Origin: Blasia pusilla
Taxonomy: Eukaryota > Marchantiophyta > Marchantiopsida > Blasiales
NCBI GenBank assembly: GCA_050084515.1
Contig: CM114271.1
Location: 26,040,001-26,104,000, forward strand
Direction: 5' to 3'
Length of the DNA stretch: 64,000 nt
In this document: piece after piece, positions 25,018 to 36,194 of the stretch
How positions within the stretch are numbered: position 1 is the stretch's first letter
Layout: every line of letters begins with the position of its first letter
Program-made: the position numbers and the translations under genes
The notes under the pieces: model-generated
What the model saw: the letters and a program-made list of their open reading frames with translations, nothing else
What the model was told of the DNA's origin: nothing
Databases searched by the model: none

Positions 25018-25311
25018 AGTTATAGTCAAGCTCATGAGACACTTGAACTGCTACATTTGATACTCACACGAAGTAGGGAAGCTTAATCTTGGTTAGTCTG
25101 TTAAGCGGGATTATCTTAACTAGGATTAGTTAATCACAGTTAGTCTAACTTGAGACTATGGTTAAGGTTAGGGTTAGGTTTGCTTGTACATACCCTACAT
25201 AATTGAGAAGGGGACCAGCCTCCACCCATTATCTCATTGCAAATTTTGTTCTCCATGGTGGTGTGTGAGAGCCGTTTCCTATGAGTTATGGTTCTTTACC
25301 AATTTTCCAAA
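25006..25311 (+). repeat. 3' LTR of copia element 2
   Basis: 306 bp. It starts right after the polypurine tract GCTTGAGGGGAAG and ends TTTTCCAAA where the 5' copy has TTTTCCACA. It contains a TTAGGGTTAGG tract near 25166-25180. Confidence 0.88.
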
Positions 25312-25470
25312 TGGAACGCATGAGGCCCTCTTTGCACTTAACGGAAAATACTTACATAATGACCAGAGTGTTTTGGATCTGTGTAAGAAGATCCTCAGTC
25401 TTGAGATCCAAAGAAGCTCGAGGGTGCCAAGTTAATCTTAGAAAAAAATTATTGCATTTCTAAGATTTCC
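25312..25470 (+). repeat. repeat R1, right part after the copia insertion
   Basis: Continuation of R1 from 20049: ACGCATGAGGCCCTCTTTGCAC and onward matches 25975-26115 with scattered differences. From 25471 to about 25904 I see no repeat or gene. Confidence 0.7.
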
Positions 25471-25904
25471 GTTTGCCAATGCTCGAGCGTGGTTTATGCT
25501 TTTGGCGTTGGGGAGATAATTCAAGAGGCTGTGACTTCGTAGATTATGATGTACTACTTCGCAATCGATTTTTCTCACTTATGACGAAGATAGTCTTGGG
25601 TACTTTCTATATTATAGATGGTTTTCCAAGTTATGCTTTCAATCTTTGAAGATCTTGGATGGTGACATTGAGTAACATGGTGCAACGGAAGTTCCATAGT
25701 GAGTGTTGCTTCTTTGTCGAGTAGTTTTGATGTTGCGTGATTTGTCTTAAGAAAATGTCTAACTACAGCCAAGCTGTTAGCAACCATTTCTCTTGACCAC
25801 GAGCCTTTGATGATGCAGTTGCACGTGAGTAGCAATAGTAAACGTTGTGCTTGTTATCTATACGCACCCTAAATTAGTGTACAAATCATTATCCGGATTG
25901 CTGA

Positions 25905-26120
25905 GTATTTTCAACATTGTTTCCTATTGAAGGGTGGCGAGTGCCTCCGGAGCCTTGATGTGGAACGTATGGAACGCATGAGGCCCTCTTTGCACCTGCC
26001 GACAGATACTTACATAATAACCAAAGTGTTTTGGATCCGTGTCAGAAGATCCTCAGTCTGGAGATCTGAAGAAGCTTGAGGCTACCAAGTAAATCTAAGA
26101 AACAATTTATTGTATATCTA
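25905..26120 (+). repeat. second R1 copy, partial, without the copia insertion
   Basis: Matches 19985-20049 joined directly to 25312-25470, so it records the empty site of copia element 2. It lacks the left 400 bases of R1. Confidence 0.7.
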
Positions 26121-27073
26121 ATATCTGAAACGACAAGCTCTAAGCATGCCCAGGTTTAGCAGTTGCTTGCAATGTCTTGCCTTGTTGTGGCAGGAGTATT
26201 GCCTACGATTATGCACAGCGCCACTATAATCTTATGAATGTTTAGTTCTATATATGTAGACATAGTACACTAATGTAGCTGGGACATCCCCTCTAGATGT
26301 TAGTTGGTATTAGGGCTGATCTGGTGTCCCTGTTGAGGGACATGGTCTTGCAGATGCAGTTGTGACAAATCAACAAAAAATGGGGGGAACGAATGATGGA
26401 GGCGATGCACACAATAGCTGCTTAATATATTGGCCAGTTTGGATCTTTGTGCTGGCATGTTCATGTGGTATGAAGGTTGGCAGCATTGGCATATGGATAT
26501 CTGGAAGGGGTATTGTATAGGGCCTCCAATAGTAACTGCATTGGATTATTGTCTGTTAAAAGGGTAAACCTTAACAAACTTCAGAATTGTAAGTATGGAA
26601 TTCAGTCAAGGAGCATGTATGAAGATCTGCCTATCTGAGGAGCATATACCCATAGTTCCCACAGCCATAGCTGTGAGCTCCCACGAATAGAGGACATCTT
26701 AGGGTTGCTGCTTACACCTTATATGCAGACCCTTAAATCACACATACTGAGTCTGGAAATAACTCTAATCTATTTTCTACAGAATGTGACAACAAAATAT
26801 CCCTACGAATATGCCCAGTTGTTTGTGAAAACCATGCTTAGAGAGGATAGAGAAGTAGAGAAACTGCACATAAGGTTAATCACTCATTGAAGGTCTACAA
26901 TGATTGCAGCTGAAAACCTTGATAAATCCCTGAGTGATGCACAAGTTTCTTTTTGGAAAGGGGGTGTGGGTTTATATGTTGGGATAGACCATACCACTCA
27001 AAAAAATTGACAGAAGTGATGTTTTAATGAATGCGAGGTCTGAAGAAGATTTTCTAATTTCTGAGAGTCATTG
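26121..27073. other. intergenic DNA, nothing recognised
   Basis: Only short frames, none with family resemblance. The expected left part of the gypsy A 5' LTR is not here, so that LTR is truncated at about 27074. Confidence 0.45.
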
Positions 27074-27486
27074 GAACTTGAGAGAGCAGGTTTCCCTTCG
27101 TTTCGGCTCATTTGGAGCCATATAGAGAAACTTACTATTTTGGGTAAGTTTTTATATTTGGTAGAGTTAACTTTCCACTTTAGGAAGTGGTCCTTGACTC
27201 GCTACAGCAGGTCAAGAGCTAAGGAGGTGACTTGTGAGCATAGGTTAGCAAGGAGAGAGCTTGGGAGAGGGAAGGGGGTATATCTCAAGGAGAGAGAGCT
27301 TGAGAGCTCATTCTCTCTTTGTTGAACCTCTTGGCACGTGGCAACGGAACTATGGTACCTTTCCTTATGAGTGTAACCCAAGCCTCTCATTAGGAGAGTG
27401 GGTTTGGTTTGACATTGAGAGAGACATGTGAGAGTGCACACATTTGAGAGCTATGGTGTTTAGAGAGATTGGATCTACTTGATTTA
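27074..27486 (+). repeat. 5' LTR of gypsy A, lacking its U3 part
   Basis: Aligns by eye with 36850-37290, including TTTCCCTTCGTTTCGGCTCA, the AG-rich run, CTCTTTGTTGAACCTCTTGG and the final GATCTACTTGAT. The first 230 bases of the 3' LTR (36621-36850) have no counterpart here, so the left end is deleted. No standard TGG-type primer-binding site is visible just after it. Confidence 0.8.
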
Positions 27487-29318
27487 CAAAGAGAGAATGA
27501 ATGGAGTGAGAGAACTTCATGGGGGAGCTCGTTGGTTGCTCGATGTGTGTTGCAGCTTGGGGGATCGTGTTCTCCGCTTCATGGCTCATAGGAGTGCTCA
27601 CCGGAGCTAGAGCCGCGTGAGTTTGCTGTTTTGATTTTCCTATGGGAGAGTGGTACGTGGAAGTGTTGGCCAATTTTTTATGGGAATTGAGTATGGGGAT
27701 GGATTGCTCCATCTTGGTGCTCTTGGAAGCACAATGTAGCTTGCTGGTTTGTTTTGTGATAGGTTTCACATTTTTTTGGGAGAAATCAGCGTGGAAGCGT
27801 TGCTAAATTTTGCGTAGGAGAAAGAGACGTTGGGCTGCACGACAATCCCTGTGAGTTTTTGGTGGAAAATCAAATAGAAAAACCAATTTGACAAGATCGG
27901 GAAGTTGTGTATGCTGCTGAAGAAATAGTGCACAATTTGGAGATTAGAGCACGGAGTTATGATCATTTTTGTTGGGCTGCCATCACCACCGTTCCAAGGT
28001 GTGAGTGAAATCTCCAAAATCCTTGGGTAAAAATCCTTGTTGATAGGTAGAAAAATAAAATCATGTTTCATCCTAGGAGATTGGACAAAGGAAAATTTCA
28101 GTTGAAGTAAGATTTTTTTTTAGGGGGGGTGTTGACCCTCAATTTTAGGAGAGAATTGTGAGAAACCCTCAAACTGCAATCTGTCAAAAGGGGGAGCAAT
28201 CAAGTAAGAGGCAAAAATAGTGGGGATCCGGAATTCTAGGGGGTTATTTTAGTTAGGAGGAAAAAAAATTGTGGTCAATCCGCTGCCGCGCAACCGCGGA
28301 CTCTTTTGCGACCGCGGTACGTTGCCGCATACTACCGTCCGTGACTGGCCTGCCAGAGACGCACTTCCCGGCTACGCTGCTATTTCGGATTTTCCGCCGG
28401 CATTTTCTTTGCCTGCCTGCCGCTTGTCTCCATCGCATCTCCGTAGCCGCCCGCCTTGCTGTCCCTGCTGGAGCCGCCGACGATCGCTTGCCGACCGCCT
28501 CTCCGTTGAGCCGCAGCTTCCGGCGCTCTATAAACGCGACCGTAGCCGCGTCCTTCTCCCGCCCTTCCGGCTCGCGGCCGCTGGATCTGGGCCATTGGGC
28601 TTGCACGCCGCTCTGTCGCCGCCGCTTCCAACCGTGCGGCTGTCGCCGCTCTTCCATCATTATTGTCGCATGCAAAATGTGAATTTGTGGTCTTTCCGTG
28701 TTGTGATTTCCGTATCGTTACGGTCGGACCCGCACCGTTCATTGGAGAGATTTTAGCATAGTCATTATTAAAGGAATATGATATGCTGCTTAGAAGTTTT
28801 GTCTCCACCGTCGAGTTGAGGTCGATATTTATAATTATTGAGGAGCGACATCGATATTTGTTCATGTTATTCATTCTGGTCTTTTGCCCTGCCATGTTGG
28901 GGAATTCTGGGTAATGGGCTGTTATATGGGATATTGAGTTTCGTGTTGATGCCCAAAGCATCATTGATGTATGGGTTTAGGGGACATAGACATGTGTGGG
29001 ATGTCCAGAGTTGAGGGTGTGTGATGTCGATGAGATGATAAGACAACAGACGATTTGCCGTACCATGCTGCTTGTTGCCGCAAAGCACACGTCTCAGTGA
29101 GAGAGTATAGCTTGAGTGCCGCATGTTAGATTGAGTGATTGGGTGATTACTCTCGAGGTTGATAGTGATTGTGTGAGAGGAGCACGAGAATCATCAACGC
29201 GTCCTTTTAGGACTTTGAGAGGCGAGGTGGTGGACCTGAGAGTAACTCTAGAGGATTTATCCGGAGTGGTGCGAGGTTACGAGAGTCTCCAAGTGAGAGA
29301 CCGCTTCAATCTCCTTCT
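27487..29318 (+). other. gypsy A leader (untranslated region)
   Basis: Sequence between the 5' LTR and gag. It is mostly AT-rich with a purine-rich start and a G7 run near 28129. The exception is a sharply bounded CpG-rich block at 28265-28680, described separately. The length resembles the roughly 1.5-kb leader of copy B, but the two do not align by eye beyond scattered short words. Confidence 0.6.
28265..28680. other. CpG-rich block inside the gypsy A leader
   Basis: About 415 bases packed with CCGC, GCCG and CGCG words, in a neighbourhood that is AT-rich on both sides. Open frames run through it on both strands, but their R/A/P/S-rich translations reflect composition and match nothing I recognise. 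It could be a captured host promoter or first exon, or a regulatory CpG island. The edges are abrupt at about 28265 and 28680. Confidence 0.6.
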
Positions 29319-30610
29319 GTGTCGTCTTCAGATAAGGGGGAGAGTATGGAGGAGTGTGCTAGTGATCCACCGCACACATTGAGTGGTCCTACCAGTTGGG
29401 TGTACGAGATGGACGACCGGGGTAGAGAACCGCGTAGGTTTTCGGGTGCTAAAGGCACTATAGAGTTACACGACTTCATGGCGGAGTTTAGGAGTTGGTG
29501 TGACTCATAGCACGCTAGGAACTCTAGATAGTTCAACCCATTTACAACATGGAACGGAATTTTCCAGCATTTAGAGGGGCACCCATGGACGATTACAATG
29601 AGATCTCGCAGAGATATGACCATGAGATTGAGGCCTTCAGACTCTTCTATGACCCATACTATCTGTTATGGATTGAGCCGTTTCCAAATGAGGAGGAGGA
29701 GTCAAGAGAGGGTTCCTCCACCAATGATGTTGTAGGAGGGGTGACTCGCACTAGAGCTGTTGCATCGTCTAGTCGAGTTTTTCCGAGGTTCAACCCCGTG
29801 CTTGAGTTCTTCGCTGAGTTGAGGGCGAGCTACTAAGGAGTACGGACGGGGAAGTTACGGAGCATCCACAACTTCCAAAGGCGCCCGGGTGAGAGTTTGC
29901 GTGAGGCCTACACCCGCTTGCGCCGGTTGATTAACGTCACTCATGGGATGACAGAGGCTCAGGCTATCCAGTCATGGTACGCGATGCTGGACCGGACCCT
30001 GCGGACTCGTGTGCGGAGGGGATGCTTCTTATGAACACCTCCCCTATGTTGAGAGATGTTTTTAGGACCACCGAGAACATTGAGCGCAACATGGCGGAGG
30101 AGACCGTAGCCACCATGGGTTTTGGGCGAGAGCAATCACGATTGCCTACAACACCAATGCAGCAGCATGGATTCCGAGATAAGTCTATGGCACCACGAGC
30201 TCAGGGAGGATACCGGGAGGCCGTGCCATAGAGACCTGCGCTTTCATATGCGGCTCAACAGCAAGCGCCTCCGATTACCTGTTGGTCATGTGGCGGAGCC
30301 CATCATTAGCGTGATTGCACTCGTCAGGGTCATGGTCGCATGGAGGAGGAGATGGTACTGTACCAGCAGGTTATTTGTGTGACTATTGTCACACTAATAA
30401 CACACGCGCCAGGTGTTTCAGCTTGCACTGTGAGTTGCATCCGGCTAGGGCTAGAGAGGATTCGAGAGCGAGTTGCCGGATTGGGTAGGCCTAGAGGTCG
30501 TGCACCAGGTGGTCCTTTTGGGGGACGAGGAGTTGGATTCGCCCGAGGGGGTGGTGGAGTTGCCCGTGGAGGAGGTAGAGTCCCACCACCTAGACGTGTC
30601 GAGGGAGACG
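29319..30610 (+). pseudogene. gypsy A gag (broken): gag core, zinc knuckles, RGG box
   Basis: The core begins near 29319, with RRFSGAKGTIELHDFMAEF matching RYLGAVGTIELEDFIREF of copy B. The second half near 29860-30120 has the ESLREAYTRLRRL-type segment and continues to the ENIERNMAEE helix. A knuckle CWSCGGAHH..RDC is near 30278-30320, interrupted by a stop. A second Cys cluster CDYCHTNNTRARCF follows near 30378-30420. An RGG/GRG-rich tract occupies 30475-30600. Stops at about 29510, 29836 and 30230 break the frame. Confidence 0.8.
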
Positions 30611-31640
30611 TTGGGCGTGAGGTTGGGATGGCTGCTCAGATACAACAGATACAGAAGCATATTGACGATATGGCATTGAGGTTACCCAATGCCAGATGTG
30701 TGGCATCATGTTTAGAGGTGATTAAAGAGGAGGTGATGGACGTGCCCTTAGAGCTGATGCTTGGGTCGTCCACGTCAGATTCATGGCAGGCTGCGGCTGC
30801 TAGGATGGCGGAGATGCCCACTAGACCCGCAATAGAGAGTGCCATGGCTTCTCCTGCTCTTGGTTTGTTGGATAACCGGGGAGAGGTCTTCCAATTGGTG
30901 AGTCTAGGAGGTAGAGCTTTTAGTCTACAACGCATCTTGTTGGATTCAGGAGCACAACCCCTCATGTTGGGGAAAGTGGCATTCAAAGGTTTGGGCCTGA
31001 CGAGGGTCGATGTGGAGCGTTGTCCATTTTGGATACAAAAATATTTGAGTGGAGCGAGTACCACACAGTATATCGTCTGATAGGAGGTCGTGGTGAGGAT
31101 TCTCCAGGGACATCCTACAGATGAATTCATGGTACGAGCCAAGGCAATAGTGACTGATGCAGAGTCCTACAACGTCTTGGTTGGTGGAGCAGTGTTGTAC
31201 CCGATGGGGTTTTTAGTGGATTAATAGGAGAAGTCAGCCTCCTACAGACCAGGATGGCAGTTAGGTGATGGGCGCCTCAGCTCATTACCCATTCGATTCA
31301 TAGGTGCAGTGATCGAGCAACGGCCAGGAGAGATGGCGACCTTAGCAACATTTACCGGCGTCATCACTTGGCCTAGTGATTTGATTGAGGGACATATCCA
31401 TGTAGAGAACACTCTCGTTCCTGACATGTCTATGGAGAGGAGTGTCATGGTAGCCGCATAAGTCCGTGGAGCAGAGGTGCCACTTTGGGGCTCGACTAAG
31501 GAGCTTCGATGCTTAGCCACTGAGCATGTACAGATCGCGTGGAGCGAGACATTTGCACCAGAACGTGACGGGTTAGAGAAACCCGAGGTAGCTGAGAGTG
31601 CTATGATGACGCCCTTGGATACCACACCCATTGTGTGGCG
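30611..31640 (+). pseudogene. gypsy A aspartic protease and linker
   Basis: The active site ILLDSGAQPLMLGK is intact at about 30930-30975. Upstream is a linker with AARMAEMPTRPAIE, which B shares as AAKMDALPARPAID. Downstream, segments matching copy B run to about 31640: the YNVLVGGAVLYPMGF-like stretch, WQLGDGR, and FTGVITWPSD-like. Stops at about 31080, 31225 and 31460 interrupt it. The function would be polyprotein cleavage. Confidence 0.75.
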
Positions 31641-32640
31641 CATCCTAGAGGAGGGTATTCGAGTGTTGGATCTCTTTGGAGGGATCACCACTGGATTAGT
31701 TGCTGTTTAGCAGGGAGGAGTATGCGTGCAGTAGTACCTGTATATGGAGATTGATGATGTTGCAAGGCGCGCTTCACTTCACCATGTGGCGCAGTTACGC
31801 CTCCATTTTTTTGACTTTTTGTGTGCATCCGCTATCCAGGGATACCGGAGTTCCCTACCGAGGGATAGTTCATTGCTGGGGACGCAAGACTTGGAGCGGG
31901 TAGGGACCATAGACTTGGTCATTGCTGGTTGGCCGTGTCAGGGCCAATCGAGTGCTAGACAAGGTAGCGGGTTAGTTGACACACGGTCCAGGTTATTTTG
32001 GGAGATGATGTGGAATTTGCAACACTTGCAGGAGCATTAGTCCCGTTCTCCAGCATACATTCTGGAGAATAAGCCGATCTTGGGCGATTCGAGGTCAAGG
32101 TGGTGACGAGTGCACATCAAGTGTGTACATGGATCGACTCAATAGTATTTTTGGATGCGGCGAGTGTAGGTTCTAGAGCACACGGCCCGCGCCTTTGGTG
32201 GACCAACTTGATCGCACATGAGGTTTTGCGGAGGGCTTATGCAAGAGTGGAGCACCCCTCCGATTTGTTGGTGGATACTATTTTGGATCCAGGTCGTCAA
32301 TCACACGCAGTGAGGCACGATGATCGATCACCGTTGACTATGGTCAAGAGGATTGGCATGCGACGAGCAGTCTTTCCCACATTTTTGAGTTTTCCCGCTT
32401 CTTATGTAGTCAAGGAAGCCATACCTGGTTTGGTTTGGGATGACCAAGTACAGAGGTTGGTGGAGCCCAACGCCGATGGGCACGAGCGAGCGATGGGATT
32501 CCCCACTAGAGTGACGGTAGTATCATCACTATCAGAGGCATCACGACGTCTTTTCTTGGGTCACGCGATGGACCTGAATGGCTTGACATGGATTTTCAGC
32601 TTAGGCGTAGTTGAGCAGCATCGTTTGAGGATGCGACAGA
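31620..32640 (+). pseudogene. gypsy A C5-cytosine DNA methyltransferase domain (DNMT3-like, broken)
   Basis: Motif I VLDLFGGITTG is near 31666-31700. Motif II is YMEIDD near 31742. Motif IV VIAGWPCQGQS has its catalytic Cys codon at 31936-31938. Next come DTRSRLFWEMMW and motif VI as LENKP (normally ENV) near 32060. Motif VIII is VGSRAHGPRLWWTN near 32170-32210, motif IX is ERAMGF near 32488, and motif X is LGHAMDLNGLTW near 32555-32590. The order is I to X without the permutation of plant DRM enzymes, and SRAH.PRLWW resembles the DNMT3 motif VIII. Stops follow motif I and occur near 32040 and 32104. It lies between protease and RT in the same orientation. Confidence 0.88.
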
Positions 32641-32979
32641 TCACAACTATTGCGTTGGTGAGCCCCATACATGCCAAGATGGTTGAGGCAGTGGCCGGGG
32701 GCCAGATCGAGGAGATCGACATACTAGGGGTGATCGGGAGAGACACATTTGAGGAGATTGACACACCAGGGGTGATCGAGAGAGACACCCTTGGACTTCT
32801 TGGGATGTTTTGCACGTACGCCATGAGATGGTAGCCACAATATCGAGCGTGTTACTACACATGGAGGAGATCGGGTTTTACAGTTGGATGTAGGAGATCA
32901 GCCGAGTGCAACTGTCCGAGACGGGGTTGCACCATAGCAACCACCTACATCCGGGCCGGAGAGTCCTACTGTAATCACG

Positions 32980-33700
32980 ATGGAGACTTGGGAGCGTGAC
33001 ATAGACCCTAAGTTCACAGGAGGAGAATGGCGCCGGATACATCAGTTCTTGAGGAGTTATAGGAGTTGTTTTGCATTTAGCATGCAGGATTTGGGTATGC
33101 TAAAGTGTCCAGGGATCCGCATTGAGTTGTCGAGTAACACACCGATCTTCCGACGATCCTACAGGTACTGTGACATGGAGAGGGCTCTAATTCAGAGTAG
33201 GAGCCAGGATTTGGTTGGAGTAGGACTAATGGAGATGTCGCATGGAGAGTATGCATCTGCCACTGTCATGCCCGCCAAGAAGGATGTGCATGGCAACTGG
33301 ACGGATAGGGGTATGTGTGGAGATTACCAACCTATCAATCGGCAGACAAAGTCTGATAGGTATGCCATGCCCATCCTAGAGGAGATATTTGATGCGATTG
33401 GGCATGCAAAGATCTTCAATTCATTGGATTTGCAAGCCGGATATCATTAACTGCCTATCAGATTGGAGGACACGCAGAAGACCGCATTTTGGGGCATCGA
33501 TCCTCACGGGAAGGATTGTTTGTACCAATGGAGGTTCTTACCATTCGGGTTTACGAACGCCCCAACTGAGTTTCAGAGGATCATGGATCATAGATCTTGG
33601 CAGGTTTGGATTTTGCTAGGTGTTATATTTATGACATCGTAGTCTTTAGCGCCACGGTTGAGGAGCATGAGCGACATCTAGAGGAGGTGTTCCGACGATT
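32980..33700 (+). pseudogene. gypsy A reverse transcriptase
   Basis: RT N-terminus at 32980 (METWERDIDPKFTGGEW). It includes YRYCDMERALIQSR, VMPAKKDVHGNWTDRGMCGDYQPIN and the motif A region IFNSLDLQAGYH, followed by a stop at about 33450. Motif B FLPFGFTNAPTEFQR is near 33536-33580 in another frame. The active-site box reads CYIYDIVVFS near 33625-33655 in place of YIDDIVVF, so one catalytic Asp is lost. Confidence 0.9.
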
Positions 33701-33945
33701 GTAATTACATGGGCTAAAGCTACATCCAGGCAAGTGCAAGTTCTTCTATGACCAAATTGAGTACTTGGATCATACATATACCCAAGGGGCCTTGGTGTGC
33801 AACAGACGAAGGTAGAGGCTATTTCACGCATTCCATGCCCTACATATGTGAGTTGAGTTCGTGCATTCATGGGATTGGAGAACTTCTATCGATGTTACAT
33901 CAAGGGTTTTAGTTTGATTGCAAAGCCACTAACCTTGCTAACTAG

Positions 33946-34440
33946 GTGGATCAGGAGTGGCACTCGGGGGATGAGCACGAGAAAGCATTTCAGCTGCTCA
34001 CGGACAGATTGACGTCCGCGCCCATATTGAGGAGATCGATCAGGGGGCGTCCTTTCCAATTGCATACCGATTGGAGCATGTTGGGGCTTGGAGCCGCGCT
34101 CACCCAACATAATGATGATGGTAGAGAGTTTGTGGTGGCTTACGCAAGTCACTCAAACAACGTTGCAGAAGCGAAGTATAGCTCGTATGAGGGTGAGTAC
34201 TTGGCTGCGGTGTGGGCTATCGCACATTTCAGTTGTTATTTATTCGACAACCCCTTTACCATCATTACCAATTATTAGCCACTTAAGTGGTTGATGGAGT
34301 CCGACAAGCCCACAAGGAAGCTTGCGAGGTGGGTTCTTTTTTTGGAGGAGTATGACTTCTAGGTGGTGCATAGACCTGGGATACTCAACCAGGATGCAGA
34401 TGGTTTGAGCCATAACCCATGCTCGAGTCAACAAGATGCA
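33946..34440 (+). pseudogene. gypsy A RNase H
   Basis: A 110-codon open stretch from 33946: [16 protein letters not shown], then LHTDWSMLGLGAALTQ (first catalytic Asp), YSSYEGEYLAAVWAIAHF (catalytic Glu region) and the C-terminal ITNY segment with TNY for the usual TDH. After a stop at 34276 the sequence continues as PLKWLMESDKPTRKLAR and the VHRPGILNQDADGLSHNPC segment carrying the last acidic residue. Confidence 0.9.
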
Positions 34441-35790
34441 ATTGGAGCTTGTTGGCATGGTGAGAGTGATGAGGAGTTGGTGCCAAGATGGCACGCGCCA
34501 GCCAATTTGGGACTACTGGCTATGGAGAGCCAGATTGCCGAGACTTTGATGGTGTGGTCTGATGGAGAGTTCTTGGATCCAGAGGTTGGTGAGGAGACAA
34601 CAGGTGGCCGAGATATTCACGACGATGGAGTGGTCTTGGAGTACCTACGTATTGGCAGTGTCGCGAGCATAGTGGTTGCTAGAGAGCGGGATTGGATCCT
34701 ACAGCAAGCCAGACGGTTCGGGTGGGAGGGGACACATGTGTTGCGAGTTTGGGAGGATGGTAGAGTCCGTAGAGTGCCTCATCCTTTGCAGAGAGCACAT
34801 TTGGTGCGTCATGCCCATGAGGAGTTGGGTCATTTTGGAGTGAAGCGGACGTACAACTTGCTCCAGATTCAGTATTGGTGGCGAGGCATGAAAAATGACG
34901 TTTAGTAATTTGTTGCCAGGTGGTGTGTGATCGAGTTTGGGCATCGTTCAATGCTCCGACTCCACAGTTACATCCACTTTCGATTATGGGTTTAGGTTAT
35001 AGATGGAGTTTGGATTTTGCAAGACCTTTACCTTTGGCGAAGCGCCATAGTCGGTATGTGTTGGTGATGGTCGAGCACTTCTTGAAGTAGATAGAGTTGG
35101 TTGCATTGCCTGAAAAAGAAAGTGAGGGAGTAGCATATGCCTTCCTAGATCAAATGTTGAGTCATTATGGTGCAACAGTTTAGGGTTTGACAGACCAGGG
35201 TACAAAGTTTCGCCAGGAGTTTCACGCCTTGTGTGATCAGGCACTGATCCACCATCGCACTACTTTGCGAGATCATCCTAAGGCGGATGGACTAGCGGAG
35301 CGGGTTTTGCAAACGGTGAAGAGAGGATTACGCAACTATGGCTTGTAGAGAGGTTACCTAGGAGATTGGGACCTCCAGTTACGGTGGTTGGCGATGGGAT
35401 ACAGATTCAACAGACAAACATCCTTAGCGTCTTTCTCACCGTACATGCTGCTCTATGGCCGAGAGCCAGATTTACCTACGGCCATTTGTCGAGAAATTGG
35501 TGAAGTTTTGAACCTTGATGACCATGATGTATGGATGCGAGCATCTTCTCAGAGGGCTAAGTTATTTCGGAGAGTGATGCCCAAGGTGTTTGAGAACTTG
35601 GTAATTGCGCAACATCGGGATACATTGAGGTATGCGACTATGCAGGGAGGTGGTTATCGACCTACTATCCGGAGGTTTCATCAAGGAGACTTTGTCTACT
35701 TGCAATAGATGGCACCAACAACGTTGGATGTGACTGCAGGGCGCACCATCTTGAGAGCGCGTGAGATTTTGCCATCTGGTGTTCTCTTGT
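34441..35790 (+). pseudogene. gypsy A integrase and C-terminal linker
   Basis: The zinc-binding start HAHEELGHFGVKRTYNLLQ is at 34810-34870. The core shows a YRWSLDFA-like strand with the first Asp near 35000-35020, LTDQGTKFRQEF near 35186-35225, and HPKADGLAERVLQTVKR near 35275-35325 with the Glu. The post-core region is open at 35388-35708 (RFNRQTSLASFSPYMLLYGR) and continues with VYLQ.MAPTTLDVTAGRTIL. Stops at 34905, 35165, 35347 and 35708 inactivate it. Confidence 0.88.
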
Positions 35791-35794
35791 TGGA

Positions 35795-36194
35795 TTCTCA
35801 ACATCCACTTCTCTGAGCACCATTAATCTGATCGCCCCCCTTGTATGAGGAGAAGCCTAGATTGATGGTTCCGACTTAGACGTCAAAGGAGTCATAGTAA
35901 TATGACGTAGGTGGTTTCAGGAGTAGCGTTACGAGGATTATCTAACCCAATTTTGCAAATTTTATCTATTAATAGAAACAAAGAAAATTAGGTAAAAACC
36001 GTAGTTTCTCGAGTAGTGAAATAGTCGGGAGCCGTAGCGGTAGCGCATTCTCGTATGTCGAGTTATCTCCATATTCAGGTTTCATTGAAGCTCTTATGTG
36101 AGCGCACGGACGGACTAGGCCACTTTGTATCTCTAGGTTTTGTAAAGATTTCAGTGATTTTGTCACTTTCTGTTTTCTCATATCTCTTATTGGA
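35795..36194. mobile_element. 400-bp insertion in gypsy A with 11-bp target duplication
   Basis: Copy C reads straight through ...CTCTTGTTGGAGGAACGCG, whereas A has extra DNA between CTCTTGTTGGA (35784-35794) and CTCTTATTGGA (36184-36194). The insert has no coding frame and no clear terminal inverted repeats. A duplication of 9-11 bp would fit a Mutator-like or retroposed element, but the class is unproven. Confidence 0.75.

Larger units (their letters stand above)
20050..25311 (+). mobile_element. Ty1/copia element 2, complete structure, degenerate coding
   Basis: LTRs at 20050-20353 and 25006-25311 with gag-PR-INT-RT-RNase H between them in copia order. The target site duplicated on insertion is TAGAA (20045-20049) and TGGAA (25312-25316). 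The unoccupied site is preserved in the R1 copy near 25960-25985, which reads GTATGGAACGCATGAGG straight through. Internal stops and a mutated RT active site mean the element is not autonomous now. Confidence 0.93.

Noticed and set aside
28380-28964. 194-codon minus-strand frame across the CpG-rich leader block
   Set aside because: The low-complexity A/R/G/T translation continues only where GC is high, and the complementary strand is equally open. Composition explains it.
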